DNA of 64,000 nucleotides from Glandiceps talaboti. Lineage: Eukaryota > Hemichordata > Enteropneusta > Spengelidae. A program made the position numbers and the translations under genes. Below, piece after piece: positions 49,045-60,394 of this stretch (the first letter of the stretch is position 1; each line of letters begins with the position of its first letter). Where the stretch lies: positions 2,913,900 to 2,977,899 of the forward strand of contig NC_135569.1 of NCBI RefSeq assembly GCF_964340395.1. The letters are read 5' to 3'. Below the pieces are notes generated by a model. The model was not told the origin of the DNA and searched no databases. It was given only the letters and a program-made list of their open reading frames with translations.

Positions 49045-50791
49045 ACTCAATCACCTTTCAATAATCTTCCATTTGATCATCATATCATAGTTTTATTGCA
49101 GTAGTTTCATTTAATTGGTATTCCAATATTTTTTACCCACGTCTCCATTTTTATATCAACTATAAGAACAACATAAAACACTTTTATTTCTCTTTCAATT
49201 TTCACATCCTGCAGAAATGGTACAGAATACAGACCTTAAATTAACATTTAAAGTGTCATCAATACACACTCTGAGTCTACCCACTTATCTCAGTCATTTA
49301 TAATATAGGAAATTATAAACATGGCCACTTCATTTACTAACTGCATACATGCTCATTATGCCTTTTTCTTCTCTAATTGTTAATAATATCAAACTCATAA
49401 AATGCACTTTGACTGATAATCATATTGAAATATGAGAATAATGCATAAAAAATAGATATTTACTTGGGATTGACCCTCAGTATAATTCAATTGATCCGGC
49501 ATTTGTATGGTTTTAATGTGTTCACTGCACCAGAAGACCTAATCAGTCAGTTGCTATTATTATAAATACAGTTTAGAGGTTTTTCCAAAGATTCCACAAA
49601 TAATACTATTGAAGCTGCGGTATAACAAAGACCTCTGAGATACTATAAGATGATCTCATAAACACAGTATGTAAGATGCTGCAACTATGACCCAAAAATG
49701 CACTTGAGATTTGAAATGAGGTAATAACACAGACTTGTTATTCCACAACAGCATAGTGACAATAACTTAGAGATATAATATTTCCATATGTGATCTTTGC
49801 CATTCACTTGCATCAAACTAAAGTTTTATATTGAATCATTAAAACCAAACTGGAGACTGTACAATTTTGCCATTTTGTGTACCATGTTCTCGACCTATTA
49901 AATATCAGTCTCAATTACTATTCATTGTAACGTTGGCAGCTGCTTTTTATATTTTCATCTCATCCCTTCTTTCCGTTATTGTATTTTTTTTTGCAACACT
50001 GATTGTAAGTTAGCATACTGAGTATCGACATTAAGCTGGGTGGTAGACTAAATGACCCTGACTGAGTATTATTACACCATTCATCTGACAACACTCATTG
50101 ACAATTACCACTTTTGTACAGGTATAAAAGGCGACAGATCGGTAACAATACAACGGGTTACACAGAATCATCCAAGTGGAAACGTGTTATGTCTAAGCTC
50201 CGCCGACACAGTTGTTCAAATACATCGAATCACCTATCAGACAACCCTACTCTCCACACCACACACACAGTAAAGAGAGGTTGAAAAACCAAGGGAGAAA
50301 AAAAAATATGCACACAAAAGAAATGTGACAGGAAATTATTAACCTGAGGTGTTATCTTGATAATTTATGATAAACACAAGAGTTTTTAGAAGAGAGGAAG
50401 TTTTTTACGGTCATGTGAACGAACGGACGTGAGGTTGATTTGACAAAGCACACACGCTAAAACCTAAACAAAGAAATCACACAACTTCGGCACTTTGCGC
50501 TCTGATAGTGAACGGTACAGGGCACGAAAGTGAACACCGGGATCACAGAATGGAAATCCGATCTGGTATTACTGGAATGCGTTCTGTTTAAGTTGCACAA
50601 ATGTGTTTTATCTCAAATGCGAAGCTAGCGTAAACCCGGCTTCTGAAAACAAATTGATGTGTGAATACAAACCGTCTGACTGTTGCAAGTTCAGCCACAG
50701 AAGTCAGAAACAACGAATGTCAAAAAGTCACCGTTCACGCGCTAACTTCTCACAGTTTTTAGAGAAAATTGGGAGTAATTAACTATCTTAC

Positions 50792-51010
50792 CTGTATGGA
50801 GTAATAAACACACAGCTATAGACTTCAACGTGAAGAAATACGTAAAAATTCACCACAGAACGGCAACGTGTTTGGACTAATTGACAACATTACTCACTCG
50901 TACATTTTGTGTAGGAATACTATGGTTGAATGGATGCTTTGTGTCAAGTGATCTCATTGGTCTAGCTTGAATAGTCGGCCAATCGTGGGAGGCGTTAGGT
51001 AAAAGAAAAT
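50792..51010 (-). promoter_or_regulatory. candidate promoter and noncoding first exon of the RERE-like gene
   Basis: A consensus splice donor on the minus strand, TCCATACAG|GTAAGAT, ends at 50792. The region just upstream of it is richer in CpG than the surrounding introns. It carries two CCAAT-type boxes, at about 50957-50962 and 50982-50987. No ORF accompanies it. Its position, strand and the coding-exon acceptor at 31110 make it a plausible 5'UTR exon with a ~19.7-kb intron. This is an inference; the 5' end is a guess. Confidence 0.35.
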
Positions 51011-54000
51011 TAGGATACAAGCCCGTCAGCTGTTCTATCAATTATACTAAACCCCTTACTGAGTATTGTTTATATATCTTTGACGGGTGTGTTTTAATTC
51101 TTGAAGGCAATCAAATTTAGTTTACAAAGCAATTAATTACAGAAAGTAAAGTCGCTAAATTGTAAAACACACAACAAAAGACAGATATTTCGTGGATGGA
51201 TATAAGGAGTTGTGCGCAGCAATAGGGGGAGGGGGTTATTACTTGCAATGTCTAGACAAAGAAGTTGTGTATAGCTTCATGCTATATAGCATCCGGATAC
51301 ACACTGATATAGTCACATACTTTTCTGTGTGGTATAGTTTGCCAAAACAAACTTTGCTAAAGTGTTTGGGCAGTGTATATTGAAACACTATACATGCACC
51401 TTTCGTGCTATAAAATAATTCGAGGAGGTGATCTTTTCGTAAGGAAAAAACAACAATAACACAGCGTAATAATTTGTTTTCTTTGCGCCACAGTACAAAA
51501 TAAGCTTCACATGTGTGTAATACTAGTTACGGTTAATCGGAGACAAGACAATTTTAACCATACCACAGCTCCCCCCCCCCCCCAACGGGGGAAATACGAA
51601 AAGGTTCTCAGATATAGCAAAACTTACCACAGCGTGAATAATAATATGCGATAGTTTGGCAGTGTCGATTCGCATCCTGTAGACGAAATATTGAACCGTT
51701 ATTATTGTCAACGCATTAGCCTATCGAAGTGATCATCGTGTAAGTAATGTATCGCTCTCAAGGCACGAGATGTGAAGTTTTCAAGGACAATTTTTAAAAA
51801 TTATGGATTTTTTCAATTTTTTATTTTCTCGGAGTTTCCGCCTTCAATTAGAAAATATCCCATCCACTTCCCTATTCACGTTTGCGGCCCCGCCCACTTA
51901 GCCAAGAACAAAAAGTCAGTGATTGCCTTGTACAAATGTTGTAAGAACACGTTTCAAAATGCCATCTCTACAAACCATAAAAGACTGAGTCATCCATTGT
52001 ATGGCAGTGCAAGTGTGCAACTAAGAATTTAAAACTAAATACGGACACACTATGCACTACGCATGCAAAACACATATCTCCTATTTCAACATGAAGAGAA
52101 AACATTCGTTTTCTGTTGAAGTTTTAGCAGCGGGAACTTAAACAATCACGGTGTTTTGTTACTTTTTATACGTGTTCAAAATATGATATGTTACAATTTT
52201 AGTATCTATGCAAGTAGATAATCATCTCTTAACCTTTAGCACGTTAATTGATGTGAGACCTTCGTGATGTAGTGAGAATCCCGTCTCCAAGACAACGTGG
52301 CCAATCAATATCTGCTTGTTAACGGTCTAGGATTGTATACATACGATATGCAAACTGCGGCTTATTCCCCCATGTCCCAGTTCTGTTGATGATTCAAGAC
52401 ATGTTATACGATTCTGTCGATATGTAAGGCTTGTCAATGACATGTTTAGTTGGGGCAATTGAACGGATTTGATAATTGTAACCTAAGTATACGTGCATTG
52501 AGTCTTAGAATACAACAAACTCTTTTCATGTGACCCGATGTGTTTAGCATCGTCGTTTACATTCACCGTTTATAGTAATCGCAAAACAGTGTGAGAAATT
52601 GAAAAGCTGCATGACTTGTAAATGACCATGGTGATCTCAACTTAATACATTAATCAAAGCAAACCTCTTCAAGTTACCTGACTTGTTGAAAGGATAATTT
52701 GCCAGCTATGGACGTAAATAACACGAGTAAATTGTCCGACAATGCCACAGTGTGTGTGAAACCAACAAAGCTGCTCATTGACTATCACCCCAGTACCCAT
52801 TTGGAGTAGATCGGCTGATAACAATCCGGTCAGCTTATTTGTCAACATTGGTTTGTGTACGTGTACACGCTAACAAACTATAGAGAGTAAACCGAACTTG
52901 TAACCGGTAGTTGCAACAACTCTACCATATCGGAATGAGTATAAATACACAGTCTGGGTGCTTTTATAGTGACTATTGATTCCAGCGGGTTAAGAAATGC
53001 ATCGGCATGAACTGATCGTGACGGAGCATTTACAGTCATTCATTGAATGCACTGAGACACCTCGAGGTTGAAGAGCTTGTTATACACGTCAATATCTATA
53101 CAATGTATCAGATGTGTGTTGAATCATCAGTGTAAAGTACTGTGTATTTCCCTTGGGTCTAATCTCCAAACTACTACTTAATTTCTAATATGCATGAAGT
53201 GTTGAATAAAATATAACTTCGTTTTACATAATACACACCGAATTCAAGAGAATACAGTATCTCCAGTCACAATTCCTAAAAGTGTCATTTATTCCCGAAA
53301 TCACTGATTGAATCTAACAAATTATACACGCCAATAGGCAGTGTCTGTGTAAATGTAATTCAAAGCGTCAGGAGCAATTGCTGTCTTAGATTGAAAGACA
53401 ATCGAAGGGGAAGATTCCAGGGGGAAGATTTCGTACGTTCAGTCACTATCAATATCTAATAGCGTGGTTTGTGTGTAAGATGTGTCACGATCATACGGTG
53501 TCCAATAACAATGAAAACCACACACCAGACTTTTCTGCATGGTAATAGCTTCATTGATATCTCGAGATTAGTGTTGTCTTTTTTAGTATAAGCGATGTGT
53601 TGAGACACAGTTTAGTTATAATACTGTAAAGACATCGTTCTTCATAATCACAAATTGGTTCTTGGACGAGGATCTAACACTAACTTATTTACCCTGATCT
53701 TTTACAGGTCTCCAAAACAAACATTGAAAGACGTCACAACGCCATCAATAGTTGTTATGTTGATGATGTCAGGCAATCTGTTGACGAAGTAATAAAGTAC
53801 GTGTAGTAAGGGTATCAAGTTGTTCATTGAATAAACTTGATCCAACTTGCCATATATTTTGGCGGTTTCGGTTAGGCAACAAGCAGAATTTACGGGGGGG
53901 GGGTTTGAGGTGAACATATTTTGGTCAAAATTTTTTTGCACCCCGCCCTCAAAAATTCCATAGCACCCAACTCATGCACGAATCCAAGAATGGTACGCAC

Positions 54001-54417
54001 TCCCCTCCCGTAATTTAAGAGATGTAGAATTATATTGTACACTACAAAGTTAAAATGGCAATCGAGTGTAGAGTCCATAAATAATAAAGATAATTCCTTA
54101 CAATTAGATGTGGGCTGTGTAAGGAGAGATCTCACATAGGGCTATATTTGGACATACTTTGCCAACAGCGCTCCTTCTCATGAAATCTTGATTTGGGGAC
54201 AAAAAGGCAGAATCACCATGATCGCAGGTGGGGAAAGGTGTGGGGGTTCCCATCCCACGATGAGCACATTTTTGAGGGGGCCTGTTTAGCGATACATTAT
54301 TGAAAGCCATAGATTACTGGTACTTGTGAATAAAGAGAAGTGAAGGTTACACTGAAGTGCAAATAGACTTTTGAACATGGAAGAAAATAAAAGACGTTTA
54401 AATGAAAATAAGCGAAA
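51011..54417. other. intergenic region, mostly unique
   Basis: This stretch has few tandem repeats and more CpG than the introns, with a C run at 51571-51583 and a G run at 53894-53903. No exon, RNA gene or transposon was recognised. Short ORFs lack supporting features. Its position between the proposed RERE promoter and the hydrolase 3' end would suit regulatory DNA, but nothing specific is visible. Confidence 0.5.
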
Positions 54418-54463
<46 letters not shown>

Positions 54464-54479
54464 GGAGGAGGAGGAGGAG

Positions 54480-54511
<32 letters not shown>

Positions 54512-54512
54512 A

Positions 54513-54557
<45 letters not shown>

Positions 54558-54559
54558 TG

Positions 54560-54647
<88 letters not shown>

Positions 54648-54680
54648 GAGGAGGAGGTGGTGGTGGTGGTGGTGGTGGTG

Positions 54681-54768
<88 letters not shown>

Positions 54769-54835
54769 GGTGGTGGTGGTGAGGAGGAGGAGGAGGAGGA
54801 GGAGGAGGAGGTGGTGGTGGTGGTGGTGGTGGTGG

Positions 54836-54921
<86 letters not shown>
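54418..54921. repeat. 504-bp composite triplet repeat (ATG/GAG/GTA/GTG)
   Basis: About 168 triplets run without leaving the three-base register: ATG, GAG, GTA (with GTG and one AAT interruption), GAG, GTG, ATG, GTG, GAG, GTG, ATG. The order is partly mirrored. It ends 30 bp before tRNA-Trp copy 1. All six frames stay open as homopolymeric peptides, so the long ORFs here are artefacts. Confidence 0.97.
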
Positions 54922-54923
<2 letters not shown>

Positions 54924-54951
54924 AAACATTAACTTATGTTTGCATATGAAT

Positions 54952-55023
54952 GACTCCGTGGCGCAACGGCAGCGCGTCTGACTCCAGATCAGAAGGTTGC
55001 GTGTTCAAATCACGTCGGGGTCA
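54952..55023 (+). tRNA. tRNA-Trp (CCA), copy 1
   Basis: The 72-nt cloverleaf has acceptor stem GACTCCG/CGGGGTC (one T-G pair) and anticodon arm TCTGA-CTCCAGA-TCAGA with anticodon CCA. The T arm is GCGTG-TTCAAAT-CACGT and the discriminator base A. Internal promoter boxes are present (TGGCGCAACGGC and GGTTGCGTGTTCAAATC). Compared with copy 2 it differs at three D- and T-loop bases (ACGGC for ATGGT; TTCAAAT for TTCGAAT). A TTTTT terminator follows at ~55034. No intron. Confidence 0.93.
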
Positions 55024-55263
55024 GTGGCACTTATTTTTCACAAAATACACAAACTTATGGTTATTAGATGCACACTAAATGGTCATGACTCCCTATCACT
55101 TTTATCACAATCAATTAGTAGTCATAATTATTCAGTCAGAACATACTAGTAATTTGATGAAATAAGGTAATAAGCACTTAGGAATCATTAATATTCAGTA
55201 TGCATCTGAATCCATATGTATGCATGCAAAGTCCCATGATGCAACAGTGTTGATGAAAATACC

Positions 55264-55269
55264 TTTATT
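55264..55269 (-). terminator. candidate poly(A) signal for the hydrolase gene
   Basis: AATAAA on the minus strand, ~200 bp past the stop codon at 55467. No closer canonical hexamer was seen. Confidence 0.5.
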
Positions 55270-55466
55270 TCCTGAAGAGGTACGGTGATTCAATACTATT
55301 TAGGGTAAAATACTACTAGTAGGTCAAAGAGAAAAGTAAAAAAAAACAAAAAAAACGTGCCAGCTTTATCCTGTTAGTGTTTACTGACTGTTTCGATATG
55401 GGATTAAATGAAAATTATTTGCAAAACAAATAAAAAGTGTGAGTAAAAGATAACATCAGGAATACA

Positions 55467-55643
55467 TCATATGTGTATACTGTTATACGTTGCATCTACC
55501 AGTGAGCTATAGCGAGGATCGTCTCCTACTGCATATGGCGATAGTTTTGTTGTTACGTAGGCAAATGACAAGTTGTTCACGGGATCAAAAAATCCACCCT
55601 GTCCACCGAAGCCATTGTGACCAAACACGTTATCTAGTTTAAG
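55467..55643 (-). CDS. hydrolase exon 6 (terminal, HNG motif, stop)
   Basis: Acceptor TTTGTTTCTACAG before 55643. Encodes LKLDNVFGHNGFGGQGGFFD and PVNNLSFAYVTTKLSPYAVG, ending NSIHI and TGA at 55469-55467. It supplies the third active-site motif and the final beta strand (LSFAYVTTKL). Confidence 0.92.
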   Translation of the reverse strand, partial: LKLDNVFGHNGFGGQGGFFDPVNNLSFAYVTTKLSPYAVGDDPRYSSLVDATYNSIHI

Positions 55644-56372
55644 CTGTAGAAACAAACAAAAAATACAGTCTTTTTTATTACTTTGAAATGAATATAATTT
55701 GACAATAATGTAAATCTTTCATCGCAATTTTGATTTTTATCTAGAGATTAAATTGATTACTTTTACTAAATATGCATTAATAATCACATTTGAAGTTTTG
55801 GGATAATACATTTTGTTCATTATTTCTGACAATTCATCCCTGTTTGAATCCCCGCCCCAAGAAAATACATTCGTCTTGTTGTCCTGTATTCAAGCATTCT
55901 CAGCTGACGAACTGAAGAGGCCAGCTTGCAATTATTGTATACACGTATAATTGAATGACGAAATTTATCAATTAAAAAAAAATATTTTTAGTTTAGTCAA
56001 ATAATTATCAATACAGTGCAACGACAGGTTAATGTCTGCAGATAAGCACAGACGGAGTATAAATTACCAAAAACTTAATTTTCTTCGCTGAGCTACCACT
56101 TTGTGCGGGGGGGGGGGGTGAAGTACATTGTTGAGGGATGGGGTGCATTGAACAGGGATGGAATACACTATATTTACACTACGTGGCTTGAGTACATTTT
56201 CACAGGGATGGAGTGCACTGATTGGCACTCCTGGTACTGTGAAAAATTGTAGAAAACATTAATACTGAAATACAAATAAACGTTTAAATATGATAGAAAA
56301 TACGAGAAGTTTAAACTAAAAATAAGCGCAAATAATAATAAAAAATGTAAAATTTTATTCTTTTGTATGAAT

Positions 56373-56444
56373 GACTCCGTGGCGCAATGGTAGCGCGTCT
56401 GACTCCAGATCAGAAGGTTGCGTGTTCGAATCACGTCGGGGTCA
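56373..56444 (+). tRNA. tRNA-Trp (CCA), copy 2
   Basis: A canonical 72-nt tRNA-Trp: D arm GGCGCAATGGTAGCGC, anticodon loop CTCCAGA, T loop TTCGAAT, acceptor stem GACTCCG/CGGGGTC and discriminator A. Box A and box B fit the eukaryotic consensus better than in copy 1. TTTT at ~56467 can end transcription. It is nested antisense in the hydrolase gene. Confidence 0.96.
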
Positions 56445-56624
56445 GTGGCATGAAATATTAACACTTATTTTATTAGATGCGCACATGACTATTGATATAA
56501 AGTAGTCATAAATATTCAGTGTGCAAATTATAAGTATGTATATCTGCCAAGTCCCATGATGTATTGGCACAGCAGGGTGACACATGACAGAGGTCAAATA
56601 CAGATTTGATTTGGTATTTCTAAC

Positions 56625-56843
56625 AATTGTGTGGTTCCAATTAAGCTCAATTTTAGAATTGGTGGGATAGGGAGATTTTTTATTTTAATTTTTTTTTCTG
56701 TGTTATTTATTTCTTCCTATCAGATGTACAGCCATTACAGAATTGGAAGAACAGTTTTATATTGTCTTTTTAAGTTGCGCATCCACTAGTACTGTTTCTC
56801 GTAAGATTTCGAATCAAACAATTTTTTTTTTCAGGCCTAACTA
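56625..56843 (+). mobile_element. MITE family B, copy 3
   Basis: GTGTGGTTCCAATTAAGCTC, AATTTTAGAATTGGTGGG, TTCCTATCAGATGTACAGCC and a terminal AAACAATTTTTTTT match copies 1 and 2. It ends ~70 bp short of the exon 5 donor. Confidence 0.8.
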
Positions 56844-56913
56844 ATAAATGGCAAATGAAACACACATTTGTTGATAAATATAAACTGACTAAGGACCCTG
56901 TAGACCACCTGAC

Positions 56914-57168
56914 CTTTGACACTGTGTTGTAGTGTGGATGTAGTCCAAGACACCACTGTGTATCCATCAACATTATTGCATCAAATCTCGTTTTCGTACG
57001 ACCTGCAATTATCTTCTGTAAAGTTTCCTTCTTCAAAAGTTTCTTTCCCTCAAATTCACCACCATTTGCCATTATTGCGTATAATCTGGCCAATCCTCTC
57101 GCCGTTCCAATACCGTTCACAGACGGTATTTCGCTCGAACGAAATTCGTCAGTCGCCATTTTTTGAAA
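56914..57168 (-). CDS. hydrolase exon 5 (NGIGTARG signature)
   Basis: 255 bp; acceptor ATATTTGTCACAG, donor TCAAAG|GTCAGG (phase 0). Encodes FQKMATDEFRSSEIPSVNGI, then GTARGLARLYAIMANGGEF and MDTQWCLGLHPHYN. The donor is not the strongest form, and a second GT lies 8 bp on, but only this one joins in frame. Confidence 0.9.
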
Positions 57169-57619
57169 CTGTGACAAATATTGATAGAAGTAAGAAAATA
57201 TTAGTAAATGAGACTGTACAGAACTTGAATTTGGTGTCACGTGACACTAAATGAATTAGAATGAGAAGCCTCGCTATCAAATAACGATTTTTATGAACAA
57301 CGAAATAATGATGATAAAGTAGGGCGTAGATATTGGCGGGAATCCTCCAAAACAAAGCGATGAAGGATTAACGGTTGATTAAAATTGTTCGTAAAGTTGA
57401 CGATATTAAAATAAAGTGACGTATATTTTTGCCAAACTAACCGCTTTAGACACTACCTAGGTTTGTAGCGATAATCTTATCAGCTCTGCGACGGAGTATG
57501 CGTGGGGTTATTATTAAACATGTCAAAATTTAAAAAAATGAAAAAAAAACCATTAATATTCTTTTTTGAAATGTAATTAGCACCCCAAGTAATGGACAAT
57601 TATAAAATACTGAACTAAC
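57169..57619. other. hydrolase intron 4
   Basis: AT-rich, contains a short direct repeat TGGTGTCACGTGACACTAA palindrome at 57232-57250; no other feature seen. Confidence 0.6.
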
Positions 57620-57807
57620 CGATGTAATATTTCTGTTGCATCTGAAAACCTTTGAGGTAAGACTGTTCTTGTTAAACATTGCTAGTGCGAATTTCCTGTA
57701 CCGAGAAATACACAGCATCTTTACCATATCATACAGAGGACTAGGGGATATAATATTAGCCACACGACAACAGTCTTCTTTCGGGAGACCTATGAAGAAG
57801 TCTATGC
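57620..57807 (-). CDS. hydrolase exon 4
   Basis: 188 bp; acceptor ATTCGTTACAG, donor ACATCG|GTTAGT. Encodes GIDFFIGLPKEDCCRVANII and then a variable helical stretch. The G-hydrophobic-F-IGLP start is typical for the family after the FG of exon 3. An alternative donor (TCAAAG|GTTTTC) upstream is weaker. Confidence 0.88.
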
Positions 57808-58415
57808 CTGTAACGAATAAAGACATTATTTGTATAATTTATACTACCTACGAAAGAAGTCTTGGATCTTCTGTCGCATAAATGTTTAAGAGTGTCTCTC
57901 CACCCCCACCCCATCCTCCATTCCACCGTCGTAAGCACACCAGGACTATTTGCGACAACAGTAAAATTCTCCCCCAGTACCACTCTAGTTCTAAAAGAGC
58001 GAAAAATCCTCTCACTGGTATACCTTCCCTATTTCGACAGAAACACAACATAAACCTTACAGAACTAGAAACCGTACATATTTTCTATGATTCGTAGTTT
58101 AATATATTCGTAACAACTGTAATATATTCATTCCCTTTCATTGTTTCATGATGTCTGTCTCATACATGGTGTGCAATATTATCGCCCCTATCCGTTTCGT
58201 GTAAGGCTATGGTGTTATAATGCTCAGCTATAGCGCCACCAGCGACAATATCAATAATAATCCCACGTTTCTTTGTAAAACAATTTTTCTGATTTGGCAA
58301 ATTGCTGAGCCCAATCTGTAATGCCTACTGACTCGTTCAGAGCGAAATATAAATCATATCTTGACGAAATATTATCTCTAAATGTGAAGAAATCAAAGAA
58401 AATAGTGTGAGTTAC
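57808..58415. other. hydrolase intron 3
   Basis: 608 bp between exons 4 and 3, unique sequence with several open frames but no recognisable motif. Confidence 0.6.
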
Positions 58416-58641
58416 CGAATGGTTTGGCTATCTCTTCTCTAAAGAAAACTCCAACTGTACGATGTGAAGGGTCAACTCGTTGAACGATTTGACTCAGAAC
58501 AAATCCAAAATTAAGAGAATGGTATCCGTGAGTTTCACCTGGTTTCCACAAAGGCACACTTGATGCAACTATCTTCCCAACTTTAGTGTTATCTTTGATG
58601 ACGTCCAAATCGAGTGGTTGTGACGTCATAGGGATTCCAGC
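58416..58641 (-). CDS. hydrolase exon 3 (Tyr motif)
   Basis: 226 bp from AG|GCTGGAATCC to TTCG|GTAACT. Encodes residues 147-221, beginning AGIP and containing LWKPGETHGYHSLNFGFVLS with the conserved Tyr186, and FFREEIAKPF. Confidence 0.93.
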
Positions 58642-58941
58642 CTATCATTGGTTAAAAGTATCAATGACGTAGTTAAGTTGCTATGACTTGTGAATCTGCT
58701 TGTGCATAAGGCTATTAATATCGTGACAAGAAAGGATACTATATTCAATAGACATGACATCAATTGCTAGATTATAACATTCTCAGACATATGCATATTA
58801 CTCTACAATAGCCAACTTTACTACGGTCAGCTAGAGTATATCTCTTTTGTTGAAACTTCTAACATTTTTGTTATGTTTTATTAAGTATGAAGTAACATAT
58901 ACAGTACCTTGTAACTGAAATGTGATTGTGTGTTTGTTTTG

Positions 58942-58944
<3 letters not shown>

Positions 58945-58973
<29 letters not shown>

Positions 58974-59157
58974 TGTATGTATGTATGTATGTATGTATGT
59001 ATGTATGTATGTATGTATGTATGTATGTATGTATGTATGTATGTGTGTGTGTATGTATGTGTGCGTGTATGTGTGTGTGTGTGTGTGGATGTGTGTGTGT
59101 GTGTGGATGTGGATGTGTGTATGTATGTATGTATGTATGTCTGTATGTATGTATGTA

Positions 59158-59195
<38 letters not shown>

Positions 59196-59321
59196 TGAGA
59201 TTGAGAGAGGGAGAGAGAGAGGGGAGAGAGAGAGTGAGTGAGTGAGTGAGTGAGTGAGTGAGTGAGTGAGTGAGTGAGTGAGTGAGTGAGTGAGTGAGTG
59301 AGTGAGTGAGTGAGTGAGTGT

Positions 59322-59359
<38 letters not shown>

Positions 59360-59589
59360 TTGAGATTGAGGTGAGGCCAAAGAGAGGGGGGAGAGACAGA
59401 GAGGGGGGGGAGAGACAGAGACAGATAGACAGACAGAGAGAGGGAGAGAGAGAGAGAGAGAGAGTGTGTGTGTGTGTGTGTGATTGAGATTGAGAGAGAG
59501 GGAGAGAGAAAGAGGGACAGAAAGAGAGTGTGTATGTGTATTGAGATTGAGAGGGAGAGAGAAAGAGGGAGAGAGAAAGAGAGTGTGTA

Positions 59590-59638
<49 letters not shown>

Positions 59639-59645
59639 GTGTGTA
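58945..59645. repeat. 700-bp composite microsatellite in hydrolase intron 2
   Basis: Successive blocks of ATGT, GT, GA, GAGT, GT, GA, GT and GCGT repeats fill most of the intron 58642-59728. All long frames here are artefacts of these repeats. Confidence 0.97.
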
Positions 59646-59728
59646 ACTGTCAGCTAATAGTAATACCCGAAGAATATTCTCACATCTAACATCGAGAAAA
59701 ACGACGTTTTGCATTATTAGACAAATAC

Positions 59729-60020
59729 CTCATGGTTCAGAATCTGCCTCACTGTAATATCCTTTTTCCCATTCTGTCCAAATTCCGGCCATAAATCAGC
59801 CACTTTTTGGTCATAATCGATGTAACCACGATCTACAGCTACTGCTATACACAGCGCCACCACACCCTTGGTTGCAGAAAAGAACGTTGACATGGTATCT
59901 TGTTGCCATGGATCCCCAGCTTCCACATTAGCATAACCACCCCATAAATCTACCACTTTCTTGCCTTTGTAATAAACAGAAAATGCCGAACCTGCTTCCA
60001 AGCCTTGCTCATGATGCTTT
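59729..60020 (-). CDS. hydrolase exon 2 (catalytic SATK)
   Basis: The acceptor is TTATTACAG before 60020 and the donor CATGAG|GTATTT. It encodes residues 49-146: AFSVYYKGKKVVDLWGGYAN, then MSTFFSATKGVVAL with the nucleophile Ser97 and Lys100, then VADLWPEFGQNGKKDITVRQ and ILNHE. 292 bp, phase 0 at its end. Confidence 0.93.
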
Positions 60021-60296
60021 CTGTAATAATTTGAAAAAGGCAGAAATACAAATGCGAGATTACAGAAATCACCCGTGGTTTAATTTAAATACTAGTTTAC
60101 GTCTATATGAATAAAAGAATGTTTCTAAAAATTCATATTTCATATATACAATGTAGGAATATACTTCTGTAGAACGTGGAGACGTATTATTGCCTAGATT
60201 GCTGTTTTCCTACTAAGGAAAGTTTCACACGAATCCTGCTACTACAAATGTATCATATACTCTATACTATCTATGCTCTTTTAATTGCAGGGAAAT

Positions 60297-60394
60297 TAGT
60301 CTCGGTTACCCAGACATTCACCGCTTGGGGAGGCTCTCTCGTTTGGGGTGGTATAGTAGAGCCTCCAGCGATGAGAGGCGGGTAATCGAGACTA
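60297..60394. mobile_element. 98-bp MITE with 15-bp TIRs and 9-bp target duplication
   Basis: The ends TAGTCTCGGTTACCC (60297-60311) and GGGTAATCGAGACTA (60380-60394) are inverted with one mismatch. CAGGGAAAT stands on both sides (60288-60296 and 60395-60403), a perfect 9-bp target-site duplication. A second inner inverted pair, GAGGCTCTCTCG/AGAGCCTCCAGCG, is partial. The 9-bp duplication suits Mutator-like (or Merlin) transposition. It lies in hydrolase intron 1. Confidence 0.88.

Larger units (their letters stand above)
31110..50791. other. probable first intron of the RERE-like gene (19.7 kb)
   Basis: No coding exon was recognised on either strand. The region contains many small inverted-repeat elements and dispersed repeats (listed) and a CA run at 31600-31671. 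The stretches 33.0-37.3, 44.9-46.9 and 49-50.7 kb are mostly unique AT-rich sequence. If the promoter at 50.8-51 kb belongs to another gene, this region is intergenic. Confidence 0.45.
54370..55240 (+). repeat. segment duplicated with 56270-56570 around the tRNA genes
   Basis: Besides the tRNA, both loci share upstream GAAAATA, GTTTAAA and AAAATAAGCG, then TATGAATGACTCCGTGG. Downstream they share TTATTAGATGC, TAGTCATAA-TATTCAG and CAAGTCCCATGATG. The tract between AATAAGCG and the tRNA is 504 bp of triplets in copy 1 and a short AAT run in copy 2. Confidence 0.8.
55644..56913. other. hydrolase intron 5, contains tRNA-Trp copy 2 and a MITE
   Basis: A G run (56107-56118), the plus-strand tRNA gene at 56373 and MITE family B copy 3 occupy this 1.27-kb intron. 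The rest is AT-rich. Confidence 0.85.

Noticed and set aside
54297-54981. Long open frames of 95-210 codons across the triplet tract (poly-Ile, poly-Ser, poly-Asp and others)
   Set aside because: A three-base repeat without stops keeps all frames open; there is no splice logic, complexity or conservation.
58871-59714. A 277-codon minus-strand frame rich in His-Thr-Ser-Leu
   Set aside because: It is a translation of GT, GA, GAGT and ATGT microsatellites inside the hydrolase intron.
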